From: Helianthus annuus
Lineage: Eukaryota > Streptophyta > Magnoliopsida > Asterales > Asteraceae
NCBI RefSeq assembly: GCF_002127325.2
Contig: NC_035441.2
Location: 156,083,122-156,147,121, forward strand
Length of the DNA: 64,000 bases
Direction of reading: 5' to 3'
Shown here: piece after piece, positions 1 through 9,518 of the stretch
Layout of the letters: every line of letters starts with the position of its first letter
Position numbering within the stretch: position 1 is the stretch's first letter
Program-made: the position numbers and the translations under genes
The notes under the pieces: model-generated
Databases searched by the model: none
What the model was told of the DNA's origin: nothing
What the model saw: the letters and a program-made list of their open reading frames with translations, nothing else

Positions 1-837
1 TAGTTGAATAGATAAATATATCAGTAGCTAACTATGCTAACCATAAGATTTTTTCAAAGCCAAAAATATTTAATAGGTCAGCCGACAATTCTAAAGTAAA
101 CAAAAAAAGAGAGAGTTCGAGATAATGATGGTTGATAAATTTTTATAAAGTAAATAACAAAAGAGAGAGTTCGAGATAATGACGGTTGATTAACTTAATT
201 ATCTTTATCAGGTTTTAGGTTTTACTAGATAGGTTAATCTAGCATGTTTTAATTAAGTATTATTTGGTGTTTGTGTTATGAACTAAAACTACTGGAAGGC
301 ATGGGACTTGTCCCACAATTGTTGTATAGACAACTAATATGAGGTTTATGTCTAAAATGAGCTCTCTCACCCACCAGACTAATTTTAGGGTTGAGCTCTG
401 TTGTTTCGTCCTTGAGGACAAGGATTATTTTGAGCAGGAGTGAATGATAAATTTTTCGATGCTTTAAAATAAACAGTTGGCATCTCTGGTTTCAACGATT
501 AGATTGAGGAGTTTACCCCGGTCTTAAACACGTTGTTTATGGAAGATACTTTACGCCGCCTTCAATTGCAATGTACGTGAAGAAAAATCCATCTGAAATC
601 TGAATGTCTAAATAATTAAATTAGGATATTTTATTGTATGGGTATGGAAACATGGGGTGTAGTGCCCCCACCAAAATGACATTATTTAGAGGGCATAAAG
701 TGATAAAACAAAATTAAAAAAAAAAACTTATTGAACTCTAAACTAGGATGAAAGTTTATAGTCGAATAGAACAAATACGTCAGTAACTAACTATGCTGAC
801 CTTAAGATTTTTTTCAATGCCAAAAATATTTAATACG
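1..837 (-). repeat. Satellite monomer(s), inverted orientation
   Basis: This stretch is the reverse complement of the satellite at 10650-14154. Landmarks are the motif reading cgtccttgaggacaagg near 410 (the array reads it as ccttgtcctcaaggacg), the AT-rich block ending in ttatcggctgacctatta read backwards near 75-110, and the ggacaagtcccat block near 305. It is open at the left window edge. The orientation switches to plus near 838. No coding potential of its own is seen. Confidence 0.8.
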
Positions 838-1555
838 TCAGTATCTCCCCTAAACGTGTTTAAGACCTGGGTAAACTCCTCAATCTAATCGTTGAAACTA
901 GAGATGTCATCGGCTTATTTTAAAGAATCGAAAAAAAATTTCTGACCCCTGCTCAAAATAATCCTTGTCCTCAAGGACGAAACAACAGAGCTCAACCCAA
1001 AAACTAGTCTGGTGGGTGAGAGAGCCCGTTTGGTATATAAACCTCACATTAGTTGCCCATACGAACAATGTGGGACAAGTCCCATACCTTGCAATAGTTT
1101 TAGTTCATAACACAAAAACCAAATAATACTTCATTAAAACCAGTTAGATTAACCTATCTAGTAAAAACTAAAACCTGATATAGATAATTAAATTAATCAA
1201 CCGTCATTATCTCGAACTCACTTTTTTTTGTTTACTTTTTAAAGACTAATTAACCATCATTATCTCGAACTCTCTTTTTTTTTTTGTTTACTTTAGAATT
1301 ATCGGCTCACCTATTAAATATTTTTGGCTTTGAAAAAATCTTAAGGTTAGCATAGTTAGCTACTACTATATTTGTTCTATTCGACTATAAACTTTCATCC
1401 TAGTTTAGAGTTCATTAATTTTTTTTATTAGTTTTGTTTTATCACTTTACACCCTCTAAATAATGTCATTTTGGTGGGGTCGCTACACCCCATGTTTCCA
1501 TAGCCATACAATAAAATATCCTAATTTAATTATTGACCAATTCGGATTTCAGACG
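838..1555 (+). repeat. Satellite monomer, direct orientation
   Basis: This is one monomer in the same orientation as the array at 10650-14154. Bases about 841-1230 match 13767-14154 with only about one difference that I can see (ttaatc against ttaatt near 1198), far closer than neighbouring monomers match each other. It runs through the ggtggggtcgctacacccc block near 1475 and fades out near 1555. From 1556 to 1640 I see nothing recognisable. Confidence 0.8.
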
Positions 1556-1644
1556 GATAAAACACGCGACTTCGTTATGGGGTGATTCATATGTGCTAAA
1601 CGATTTCGAGTTTTCCAAACGAATGCTATGGTATGATTATTAAA

Positions 1645-1800
1645 CTATCTGAACTGTTGGAACCATTGGGAACTATCTGATCTATGTGAACTATTTGAAC
1701 TATTCGAACCATTGGGAACTATTTGATCCATGTGAACTATTTGAACTATTTGAACCATTGGAACTATTTGATCTATGTGAACTATTTGAACTTTATAAAC
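1645..1800 (+). repeat. Minisatellite, ~46-bp period
   Basis: About 3.3 head-to-tail copies of a ~46-bp unit are built from gaactatttga and gaaccattgg blocks with gatctatgtgaac between them. It is AT-rich and non-coding, and lies between the satellite and the old Gypsy LTR fragment that hosts Copia-1. Confidence 0.8.
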
Positions 1801-1803
1801 TGT

Positions 1804-1899
1804 TCTAAATATTTTTACGGTAGGTATAAGTCATGAACTCAGAATCCCAAATAAATTCTCAAAACTATGTGTGAAATGACCAAAATGCCCCTACGGCGA
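1804..1899 (+). mobile_element. Fragment of old Gypsy LTR, left of Copia-1
   Basis: The stretch gaccaaaatgcccctacgg near 1877 is a conserved block of the Gypsy LTRs seen at 25940 and 55700. With 9519-10640 it probably forms one old LTR that Copia-1 split (inference from matching LTR content on both sides). Confidence 0.45.
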
Positions 1900-2355
1900 T
1901 GTTGGTGCACTACATCTGTTGATTCCGTCTAGGTGTCTAGGATTAGGTCTTACATCGTATTGTATAGTATAGGGCACGTTTTATGAGAAAACGGGATTTT
2001 GTATAGGTTTTATAGGTTAGGATCGCTTATAGGGTCTTGATATGTCTGGATCGCTTATTTGGCATCTGGGTCGCTTATGTGGACTGACCTGGACCGCTCA
2101 TATGTCAAATGTCCATATGAGCGGTTCCAAACCACTATATATAGGTGTGCTTGAGCGATCCTGAGTAGTGATTCATTGTATTCCACGCCGAAGCTTTGCC
2201 GGTGTGAAGATCGAGCTGTAAAACGTTTTAAATCAGTAAAACAAGCAGTTAGGAGGAAGAACAAGCTATATCTACTTGCTTTTCTTATTATTCCGCATCT
2301 GAATTGCAAGAGACAACCTCTGAACGACTCGTTCGGGTCAGCAATCGATCCTACA
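1900..2355 (+). repeat. Copia-1 5' LTR
   Basis: This 456-bp direct repeat matches 9063-9518. It holds the U3 promoter with several ggatcgcttat-type words, a hairpin, a TATA box, and a 3' part ending gatcctaca. It is followed two bases later by the primer-binding site. Confidence 0.95.
2020..2161 (+). promoter_or_regulatory. Copia-1 U3 promoter: reiterated GGAYCGCT words, hairpin and TATA
   Basis: Direct words start at 2020, 2048, 2068 and 2091, and inverted ones lie at 2114-2128 and 2151-2161. The words at 2091-2104 (ggaccgctcatatg) and 2114-2128 (catatgagcggttcc) face each other as a hairpin with a nine-base loop. A TATA box (ctatatatagg) follows at 2134-2144. The same layout is in the 3' LTR near 9183-9325. 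The promoter role is inferred from position. Confidence 0.7.
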
Positions 2356-2357
2356 AG

Positions 2358-2369
2358 TGGTATCAGAGC
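2358..2369 (+). other. Copia-1 primer-binding site
   Basis: The sequence tggtatcagagc, complementary to the 3' end of plant initiator methionine tRNA, sits two bases after the 5' LTR. This is the usual priming site for minus-strand DNA synthesis in Copia and many Gypsy elements. Confidence 0.9.
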
Positions 2370-2571
2370 TTAGGAGGAGGTTTTCTACAGATTATAGCCG
2401 GATTTCATTGTTTCTTCTCGTTTCTACATCTTTTTTTCTCATTTCCAGAAGATTTCACGGTCGGAATTCGTTCAATTTCTCACAGATTGTGCGCAATAGT
2501 ATCTAGATAAACCCTGGAAAGTTTGAAGACAAAATTCGAAGTTTTTATGAACCAAATCATGTTCGGAATGT

Positions 2572-2910
2572 GGATCGCTCAAATGACGTCATCGTGAACC
2601 GCTCGTAGTTCACATTTCTGGACCGCCCTTAGAACATTCTTGGACCGCTTGAAAGACAGATTTTGGATCGCTCGTAAGATAGATTCTGAACCGCTCAAAA
2701 TTGTTAGTTTGGACTGCTCTTAGAATACTTTCTGGATCGCTCGAGTGATTACTTCTGGATCGCTCGAGTGATTACTTCTGGATCGCTCTTAGTTCAATCT
2801 TGGACCGCTCGAAAGTTAATCTCTGGACCGCTCGAGTGTATATTTTTTCTGGTCCGCTCAAACGGACATTATTGTTGGATCGCTTCAAAGGATATTTCTG
2901 ATTCGCTTTT
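2572..2910 (+). repeat. Leader array of ~15 GGAYCGCTC words
   Basis: Between the primer-binding site and gag lie about 15 degenerate copies of (tct)GGAYCGCTCgaa at 20-27-base spacing, for example ggatcgctcgag twice in succession near 2735-2780. The same word is in the LTR U3. Stop codons occur in all frames, so the array is untranslated leader. Confidence 0.85.
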
Positions 2911-2947
2911 CTGTCAGTTGTTTTTTTGTAAATTGTGCTAAGTCAAT

Positions 2948-4975
2948 ATGAATTCTGAATTTTACAACGCATTTGCAACATCGACTACTCCAGCTGCAAT
3001 TGCTCAAGCAATGAACTTAGAAAATGAGACGGGAACGACTCAAAAGCCCCCTAGATTGATGAGCATTGAGGAGTACTATGGGTGGAAAGATAGGTTTGAA
3101 AACTGGGTTCAAGCAAACCATCTTAGATCGTGGGAGTGTATATTGAAGAAGTACACATTACCTCGAACAGAGTTGCAAGTTATTAAAGAGATATCCGAGT
3201 TTACTGAGCAGGAACGAGCAATGTATAGAGCCGAGAAAATGATGATCAGTTTGTTGCAGCAGGCTATTAAAGAAGATATATTCATCTTGTTACAGCACGA
3301 TAAAACTGCTAAGTCGATTTGGGATGCATTAAAAGTTAAGTTTGAGGGAAGCGAAAACATGATTAAAAGCAAGAAAGCTTTATTAAAGAAAGAGTTCGAT
3401 CTGTTTAGTAGTTTGCCAGGAGAGGATACTAAGAAATTGATTGAAAGATATTGTCACCTGGTGAGATCATTATCGATGTTAGGAGTTGAAAAAGGTCGTG
3501 AGGAATGGGTGGATAAATTGGCTGACGCGTTACCTCAGAAAGAGTGGGGAACGTATTTGATGATATTGAAGAATACGGGTGTGTACGATGGGTTGACGAT
3601 CTCACAGTTCATTGAGAAAATAGAAAGTCAAGATCTTGAACAGCAAAAGATCGCGAGGATGAATAGTCCGAGTGGTCAACAGGATGTGAAGATGTATTAT
3701 CGTGGTAGTATTCCAGCAACTGAGTCTGAAAGAAGTCCGAAAATTCAAACCGCTTTCAGTGCTGGTGATTCATCTGAGAAAACTGATCAGGGTTCTAACA
3801 AGAGTAGCAGCGGGTTTTCATCGTTACCGAGTGTAAATCCAAAAGAGACTAACACTAGTTTTCAGTCTCAGAGTACAAAAACTGGAAACGGATATGTGAT
3901 TCAATGCAACATAGCTCTCAACCTTCCAGAAGGTCAAAGCTTTTATGAAGACACTGCGAAAGATCATATGGCACTTCTGGGTTCAGTTCTGTTATCCTAT
4001 GAAGGTCTAGTTGCTGGTCGGATCGGAAATCCTATGCTCACTAAAGAGGATTACGATCAAATAGACGCTGAGGAAATGGAACTTATAGATATCAAATGGT
4101 GTCTTGCAAGTGTTCTTCGTCGGGCTGAGAAATTCAAAACCATTACCGGGAGAAATGACTTTTTAGATGCTCATGTTTCAACTTTAGGTTTTGATAAATT
4201 TAAAGTTACTTGTTTTCGATGCAGGGAAAAAGGCCATTTCAAGCGGGAGTGCAAAGAAACAGAAGCTAGTGGAGCACAGAATCCATTCGGGAAAGATGAT
4301 TATTATCGCAAAGCTATCTATCAACAAGTTGGACAATCCCAAGAACCTCAGACTGCTCATGGGAGAAAGATTGAAGATCCTAAGAGAGCATGTTTGGTAG
4401 ATTTCAGCTGGAGTGATTACATATCATCTGAAGCCACAGAAGCACGCATTATCGATCAAGATGATGAGAAACTACCTGAAGGTTTCAGTTGGGATATGTT
4501 TGTGGATAAGAAGGGAGAGTTCAAAGCCTTCATTGCCAAAATTGTCCGAGAACCAAATTTGTTTGCTACTTGGATGAGATCTATCGGAGAGAATGTGAAA
4601 AGTGAAGATGAAAAGTTTGTGTCATCTGATGAAAGTTCAGACAGTACTGATAAACTTTCAGAACACTCTGGAGATGTTTCAGATATCTCAGATGATAACA
4701 TACAGAGTTTAGATGAACTTGAGCAAAATGAAAATGTTCCAGAAAAGGAAGTTGTTTTTGACAAAACACCGTCTGATTCTGATATATCAAATGGTGATTC
4801 TGATAAATCTGTACACTTCGATAAATCACCTGATAACAGCAGCAGTGATGATGAGAAAGAGGAACACATAGATATTGCAAAATCTCATTTGTCTTCTGAA
4901 AATTTTCATTTTTATTTTGCAGAAAGAATGAAGAAACTGAAGGAAAAACAAGCTGAAAAAAAAACAACAATCTGA
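2948..4975 (+). CDS. Copia-1 gag-like protein, N-terminal part
   Basis: This is the structural (capsid/nucleocapsid) protein of a Copia retrotransposon, forming the cytoplasmic particle that packages element RNA. The ATG at 2948 is the first after the leader array. Residues ~50-225 fit the UBN2/Copia gag family (WKDRFENW start, IWDALKVKFEG, KKLIERYCHLVRSL, GVYDGLTISQFIEKIE). A zinc knuckle CFRCREKGHFKREC lies at residues 422-435 with all four ligands. The tail from ~500 is acidic and Ser-rich. The frame closes at 4975 because a nine-A run (4956-4964) appears to have one A too many: the downstream frame (4968-6896) continues the same protein. Copia-2 carries a homologous, more decayed gag from 14226. 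Confidence 0.85.
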   Translation: MNSEFYNAFATSTTPAAIAQAMNLENETGTTQKPPRLMSIEEYYGWKDRFENWVQANHLRSWECILKKYTLPRTELQVIKEISEFTEQERAMYRAEKMMISLLQQAIKEDIFILLQHDKTAKSIWDALKVKFEGSENMIKSKKALLKKEFDLFSSLPGEDTKKLIERYCHLVRSLSMLGVEKGREEWVDKLADALPQKEWGTYLMILKNTGVYDGLTISQFIEKIESQDLEQQKIARMNSPSGQQDVKMYYRGSIPATESERSPKIQTAFSAGDSSEKTDQGSNKSSSGFSSLPSVNPKETNTSFQSQSTKTGNGYVIQCNIALNLPEGQSFYEDTAKDHMALLGSVLLSYEGLVAGRIGNPMLTKEDYDQIDAEEMELIDIKWCLASVLRRAEKFKTITGRNDFLDAHVSTLGFDKFKVTCFRCREKGHFKRECKETEASGAQNPFGKDDYYRKAIYQQVGQSQEPQTAHGRKIEDPKRACLVDFSWSDYISSEATEARIIDQDDEKLPEGFSWDMFVDKKGEFKAFIAKIVREPNLFATWMRSIGENVKSEDEKFVSSDESSDSTDKLSEHSGDVSDISDDNIQSLDELEQNENVPEKEVVFDKTPSDSDISNGDSDKSVHFDKSPDNSSSDDEKEEHIDIAKSHLSSENFHFYFAERMKKLKEKQAEKKTTI

Positions 4976-6896
4976 ATCTGAAGGTGATGTTCAGAATGTT
5001 GAAAGTGTTGATGAGAAGGTTATCAAGGTAGAGAAAGAAGTAGAAAAGGTGATTGAAGTAGAGAAAGTGATTGAAGTCGTAAAAACAGTCGAAGTTGAAA
5101 AAATTGTTGAAGTCGTCAAGCCTTGTGAGAAGTGTTTGGAAGCCTGCAAAGAGTGTGCAGCAAAAGATGATATCATAGCTGAGTACGAGAAAAAGAAAGA
5201 GCAGTTACTGTTCAACCTCAATTATGTGAAGGAATCATACGACGTGTTGAACAAAACAGTAACTGGTCTCCAAACAACAAACTCAGAAAGAGAACAGGCG
5301 CTGACAATGATGAATGCAACTTTGATGTCAAAGCAAAAAGCTATTAATTTTTATATTGAAGAGAGTGCCAAATGGAAGCAAGAGTTGGAAACTGAAAAGA
5401 TTGAAAATGAGAGAATTAGGAGGTTATTGTTGAGTTATTCTACCTCTGATTATCTTATTAATCGTTTTTATCCAACTGTTGCAGGTATGGAAGCTTTTCA
5501 AGACGAGAAGCCGAAAGAAAAGAAAGACTGTGGTAAGAAAACAACTGTTAGCTATAACAAGTGTCCGCCTCCAATTTGGGATGGGTATTCACCTAGGAAA
5601 CCAAATGAGGAGAAACTTGCAAAAGCAGTCAATATAAAGCTTAAAACCGACACAACTGATGTCTTACCAGAAAACATTGATGTGACGTTTACCTCATCCG
5701 ATACTGATCATGAGTCTGAATTAATCAAAAAGGTGGTCGATCAGGTGTTGGATACTGATGAGGAGACAGAGTCGAAATCTGAGTCTGAAAAGCAAAAGTC
5801 GTCAGTCAACAGTCAAAATTCATTGGTTAAACGGTCTTATAGTAAAGAATTTTTGTTATCAAAGGCAGATTTGTATGATGAAACATTCGAAGTTGTGTAT
5901 ACTTTGAATGGTTCTGACAAATTATATTACAACAAAGAGTTTCCGATAATGAGTATCAAAACGGAATTAATCAACAAAACTTTTAAACTAATAGAGGTTA
6001 ATATTCCTGACTTAAAAGTTTTGAAAAGTTTTGATAAACCTAAAAAATATACTTCTAGAGTTCAACAACGTCTAAACAAGAAAAAAGGTTACAATTCTGG
6101 TTCTGGTTTTTCAAAGAAACTTAGCCAAAATCGTAGCTACAAAAAGAAAGGTTTTGGTTTTGTTCCACCAGAAAATCATAAAAATGAGAAAAAATCTAAA
6201 TCAAACACTGAATTTGTATCAGGTGGAAGCTCGGAAGATGAACAGCAGAAACCATTTTGGAGACAGTCTAACAAAGAGTTTCTTGCTGAAAGGAGAAGGA
6301 ATGGAACTGGAGTATTTCATCCGAGAAATACTCAAACGTGTCTTAAAAACAATGAAACTGATCACATTGCATCAAATTGTCCGAAAGATATCAAAGCAAA
6401 ACAGGGAGCTTCTAAGAAGTTGAAAGAAAAAGTTGTTGAAAAATCTAAAATTTTTGAAAATTCGAAAAATGAGGTTGGGGAATGTTCAAAGAAACATTTT
6501 TACCAAAGGAAAGGAAAAGATAACCAAGTGTGGGTTGCAAAAAAGGTAGAAGAAAAAGTTGGCGATGAATCTGGTTCCACAAAGCCAGAAGAGCCACAAA
6601 TTGTGGAGAAAATTTCAGTGAAGGATGATGTTTTTCCATCACTGAAGTTTGAAGAGGTTAAAAAGAAAATTGATAAAATTGAAATTTCAAATCAATTTTA
6701 TGATGATGAAAAAGAATTTGATGTCGAGAAAACATTCAACGGAAATGTTAAGAAAATATTTGGGAAAATGTTGAGTGGGAAAGCTAAAGGGGTAAAAGAT
6801 TTTTACACAACTAAAAAGGCGACATACAACCCTACAGCTGAAGAGTTGAAAGCCCTCAAGTCTGAGAAGACTTGGAGGGAAGTTTGTTTCCCATAA
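4968..6896 (+). CDS. Copia-1 gag-like protein, C-terminal part (frameshifted)
   Basis: This is the +1-frame continuation of the gag ORF after the A9 run. It has no ATG at its left end, which supports a frameshift rather than a separate gene. It begins with Lys/Glu/Val heptad-like repeats (VEKVIEVVKTVEVEKIVEVV) and a coiled coil to ~residue 130 of this part, then a Ser/acidic stretch, a conserved block shared with Copia-2 (LPENIDVTFTSS; LNGSDKLYY), a Lys-rich region, and a second knuckle near 6337-6381 reading CLKNNETDHIASNC in which the second Cys is missing. It ends at a TAA where Copia-2 continues into protease. The role beyond RNA and particle binding is not known. Confidence 0.75.
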   Translation, partial: QSESEGDVQNVESVDEKVIKVEKEVEKVIEVEKVIEVVKTVEVEKIVEVVKPCEKCLEACKECAAKDDIIAEYEKKKEQLLFNLNYVKESYDVLNKTVTGLQTTNSEREQALTMMNATLMSKQKAINFYIEESAKWKQELETEKIENERIRRLLLSYSTSDYLINRFYPTVAGMEAFQDEKPKEKKDCGKKTTVSYNKCPPPIWDGYSPRKPNEEKLAKAVNIKLKTDTTDVLPENIDVTFTSSDTDHESELIKKVVDQVLDTDEETESKSESEKQKSSVNSQNSLVKRSYSKEFLLSKADLYDETFEVVYTLNGSDKLYYNKEFPIMSIKTELINKTFKLIEVNIPDLKVLKSFDKPKKYTSRVQQRLNKKKGYNSGSGFSKKLSQNRSYKKKGFGFVPPENHKNEKKSKSNTEFVSGGSSEDEQQKPFWRQSNKEFLAERRRNGTGVFHPRNTQTCLKNNETDHIASNCPKDIKAKQGASKKLKEKVVEKSKIFENSKNEVGECSKKHFYQRKGKDNQVWVAKKVEEKVGDESGSTKPEEPQIVEKISVKDDVFPSLKFEEVKKKIDKIEISNQFYDDEKEFDVEKTFNGNVKKIFGKMLSGKAKGVKDFYTTKKATYNPTAEELKALKSEKTWREVCFP

Positions 6897-9049
6897 TAGT
6901 TGAAGGACTATGCCGGAGATCCCAAGTTTATATCGTGGATCAGGAATTGGCATCTTTCTAGTATTTGAGAAGTTTGTTTGTAAAATTTTGAAATGTTTGG
7001 ATATTTTTACAGGTAAAAGGACTACGCCGGAGCTTCCAGGTGGGTAATTGCGAAGCAGGAATAGGCATTCTGATTGGTAAAATGGTGATGTAGACGTAAC
7101 ATTCCTACAAGTGGTAACCTTGATATTACAAGTGATATTAGTGGTTATGGTTTGAGATGTTTACATTTACAAGTGGTACAGAAGAGTCAAAGATGCTAAT
7201 GGTAAATCAGGGACATTAATTTGTACTTGATTTACTATTCATGATAAAAGATAGACAAGATGATGAACCACATCCCCATTTTTAAAAGATAGACCTACAA
7301 GTGGTGTTATCAACACAAATTCATTTTCCGGAAAAATCATTTTGATTAAAACAAACTTAAGTGTTTTGAAATCTAAATGAGAAAATGATTTGTGAAAGGG
7401 GGAGTTCAGATTGTTTATGCATAAGTGAATGGCGTTTTGATGTGATTCAGTGTCAGTTGTCAAGTTTCTGTATAGTTTGTTTTACTTTTTCTGTATAGTG
7501 GGTCAAGAGTCTAGAAATTTTCAAATTTTCGTTAAAATGTGTTTGCATTTTAGGGGGAGTAGGGAAATTTCGAAAATCCAAAAACATTAGAAAATTTGAA
7601 AAAGCCAAAAACATGATAAATTTCAAAAATGAGTTTTGTTGCGAAAAAGAGGAAATGATAGTACATCAGTGGACTATCACGGCACGCTAAAGAAATGTAA
7701 AGTTAAAAGTGTTAAACAATCTTACTGCGGATGTGTCAGTAGATTTTCGCACATTTAGTAAATTGAAACGAGATATAAACATAAATTAAAACTTGCTTGA
7801 TTCGTGGGTAACTATTCTTGAATATATGGGTAACCCCCGAAATCTTGTTTGAAAGGTTCCATATTCTGAGATACTAGGTCTTTATACTCAGTGATATCTG
7901 GGGTATTATCCCGGGACTTCTGCTGTATGGAAATACTGACCTAGTCCCCGGATAATACTTTATGCAAATGCTTGAAAAAGCGCCGCCCTCAGCATGCTGA
8001 TGAAACAATAAAATTGATAGTCGCTGCTGTTGAAATGCAAAAAGATCCTCTAAAGGGGACCCACCAAAAGTCGAGCCGTCATCTCTTTGCTGAACGGAAG
8101 TTCTGACCTGAGCTCTCACGGTTTTGCATTTAACCCCTTTACAGATATCAGCTGTGGTATACTCACCTGTAAGACTGAATATTTGGGATCTGGATACAGG
8201 AGTATATTCAAGTGGAGTGATACACAATTAAGTTTAAGTCTCTAAAACATTAATGTCGTATCTCGAATCGATTGAAATTTGTGTTGAGAATTTAAGAGGA
8301 CAAACATACTGACAATCTAGGTAAATTGTTTAAAGCTTAAAATGAAATCAAGCTTAACGGTGTTGGTGGTTTGTCTCCTTAACTGATATGATCCTCTTGC
8401 ACGAACTCACAAAAATATTGATTGTAAATATTACATGTTTTATATGTTTGTATTTTCATGTGGTGTCAGAAAATATTTCTCAGAAAATCCAAAAAGATTT
8501 TGTGTGTGTTTTAGCATAATTTTTGAAAAAGTCAAAAAGATTTTCGACAACTGACGTTGGAAAACTGATTTACAAAATTCCAAATGCTGAACATGATGAG
8601 CAGAATTTGAGGGGGAGTGTTTATGTAAATCTAATTGTTTTCATTAATTCTAATCTTCTTCAAGTGGTTCATCATAAATTGTTTTGAGGAGAGTTATGTG
8701 TTAGTATATGGTGAAAGAAATTTATTTCTGGGTTGAGATTGTGCAGGTAGTCAAGTTTCAATCCTAGAAATCAATTCTGAAAAATGAGTAGAGTCAGATT
8801 CTGTTTCTGAAGATCATGTCAACTATTGATGCTGATGAACTTAAGGAATCAAGAGATCTGATCAAGAGAATTAGAGTGTTTTAAAGCTAGACAAAGATCC
8901 TGAAGATGTTACTGAAGAACAAATGAATGCCAGTAAGTCGAGAGGGGGAGTCTGAAGATTGAGAAAAGAGAAAGCCCAGAGACTGATCTAAACTAAAGAT
9001 GTGAAGACACAACTTTGAAGTCAAGGTGTGTTGGCGACTCCATCAACAT
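6897..9049 (+). other. Copia-1 internal non-coding region
   Basis: About 2.1 kb without a credible ORF. Near 6905 the sequence gaaggactatgccggagatcccaag corresponds to the gag/protease border of Copia-2 (17340), but the protease motif is not there. A second diverged copy of this border lies at 7010-7070. Short acaagtggt words recur at 7100-7320. The segment 7800-8230 is GC-richer and resembles 3' non-coding DNA of SIRE-like elements (family impression only). The stretches 7550-7700 and 8470-8600 are AT-rich repeats of tttcgaaaatcc-like words. Confidence 0.6.
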
Positions 9050-9062
9050 CTGAGGGGGAGTC
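9050..9062 (+). other. Copia-1 polypurine tract
   Basis: A purine-rich tract (tgagggggagtc) abuts the 3' LTR. It is the expected plus-strand primer of reverse transcription. Similar gggggag tracts also occur internally near 7553, 8612 and 8945. Confidence 0.8.
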
Positions 9063-9518
9063 TGTTGGTGCACTACATCTGTTGATTCCGTCTAGGTGTC
9101 TAGGATCAGGTCTTACATCGTATTGTATAGTATAGGGCACGTTTTATGAGAAAACGGGAGTTTGTATAGGTTTTATAGGCTAGGATCGCTTATAGGGTCT
9201 TGAGATGTTTGGATCGCTTATTTGGCATCTGGGTCGCTTATGTGGACTGACCTGGACCGCTCATATGTCAAATGTCCATATGAGCGGTTCCAAACCACTA
9301 TATATAGGTGTGCTTGAGCGATCCTGAGTAGTGATTCATTGTATTCCACGCCGAAGCTTTGCCGGTGTGAAGATCGAGCTGTAAAACGTTTTAAATCAGT
9401 AAAACAAGCAGTTAGGAGGAAGAACAAGCTATATCTACTTGCTTTTCTTATTATTCCGCATCTGAATTGCAAGAGACAACCTCTGAACGACTCGTTCGGG
9501 TCAGCAATCGATCCTACA
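9063..9518 (+). repeat. Copia-1 3' LTR
   Basis: Matches 1900-2355 over its full 456 bp with about five substitutions by eye (around positions 23-45 and 100-150 of the LTR). It contains the same promoter words, hairpin and TATA. Confidence 0.95.

Larger units (their letters stand above)
1900..9518 (+). mobile_element. Copia-1: non-autonomous LTR retrotransposon
   Basis: This is a complete element of about 7.6 kb: 456-bp LTRs beginning TGTTGG and ending CTACA, an initiator-Met-tRNA type primer-binding site directly after the 5' LTR, a gag-like coding region, and a purine tract gagggggagtc before the 3' LTR. The two LTRs differ at about five positions by eye, so insertion is recent. No protease, integrase or reverse transcriptase is present, so it would need enzymes from a relative such as Copia-2. 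Flanking five-mers are ggcga on the left and aggag on the right, or ggaga if the LTR ends one base later, giving at best a 4/5 target duplication. Confidence 0.9.

Noticed and set aside
2055..2510. Small frames in the Copia-1 LTR and leader, repeated at 9218-9565
   Set aside because: Identical because they lie in LTR copies; they cross the primer-binding site and promoter.
4456..4970. Minus-strand Ser-rich open frames opposite Copia-1 gag
   Set aside because: Shadows of the acidic/Ser-rich gag tail; no independent evidence.
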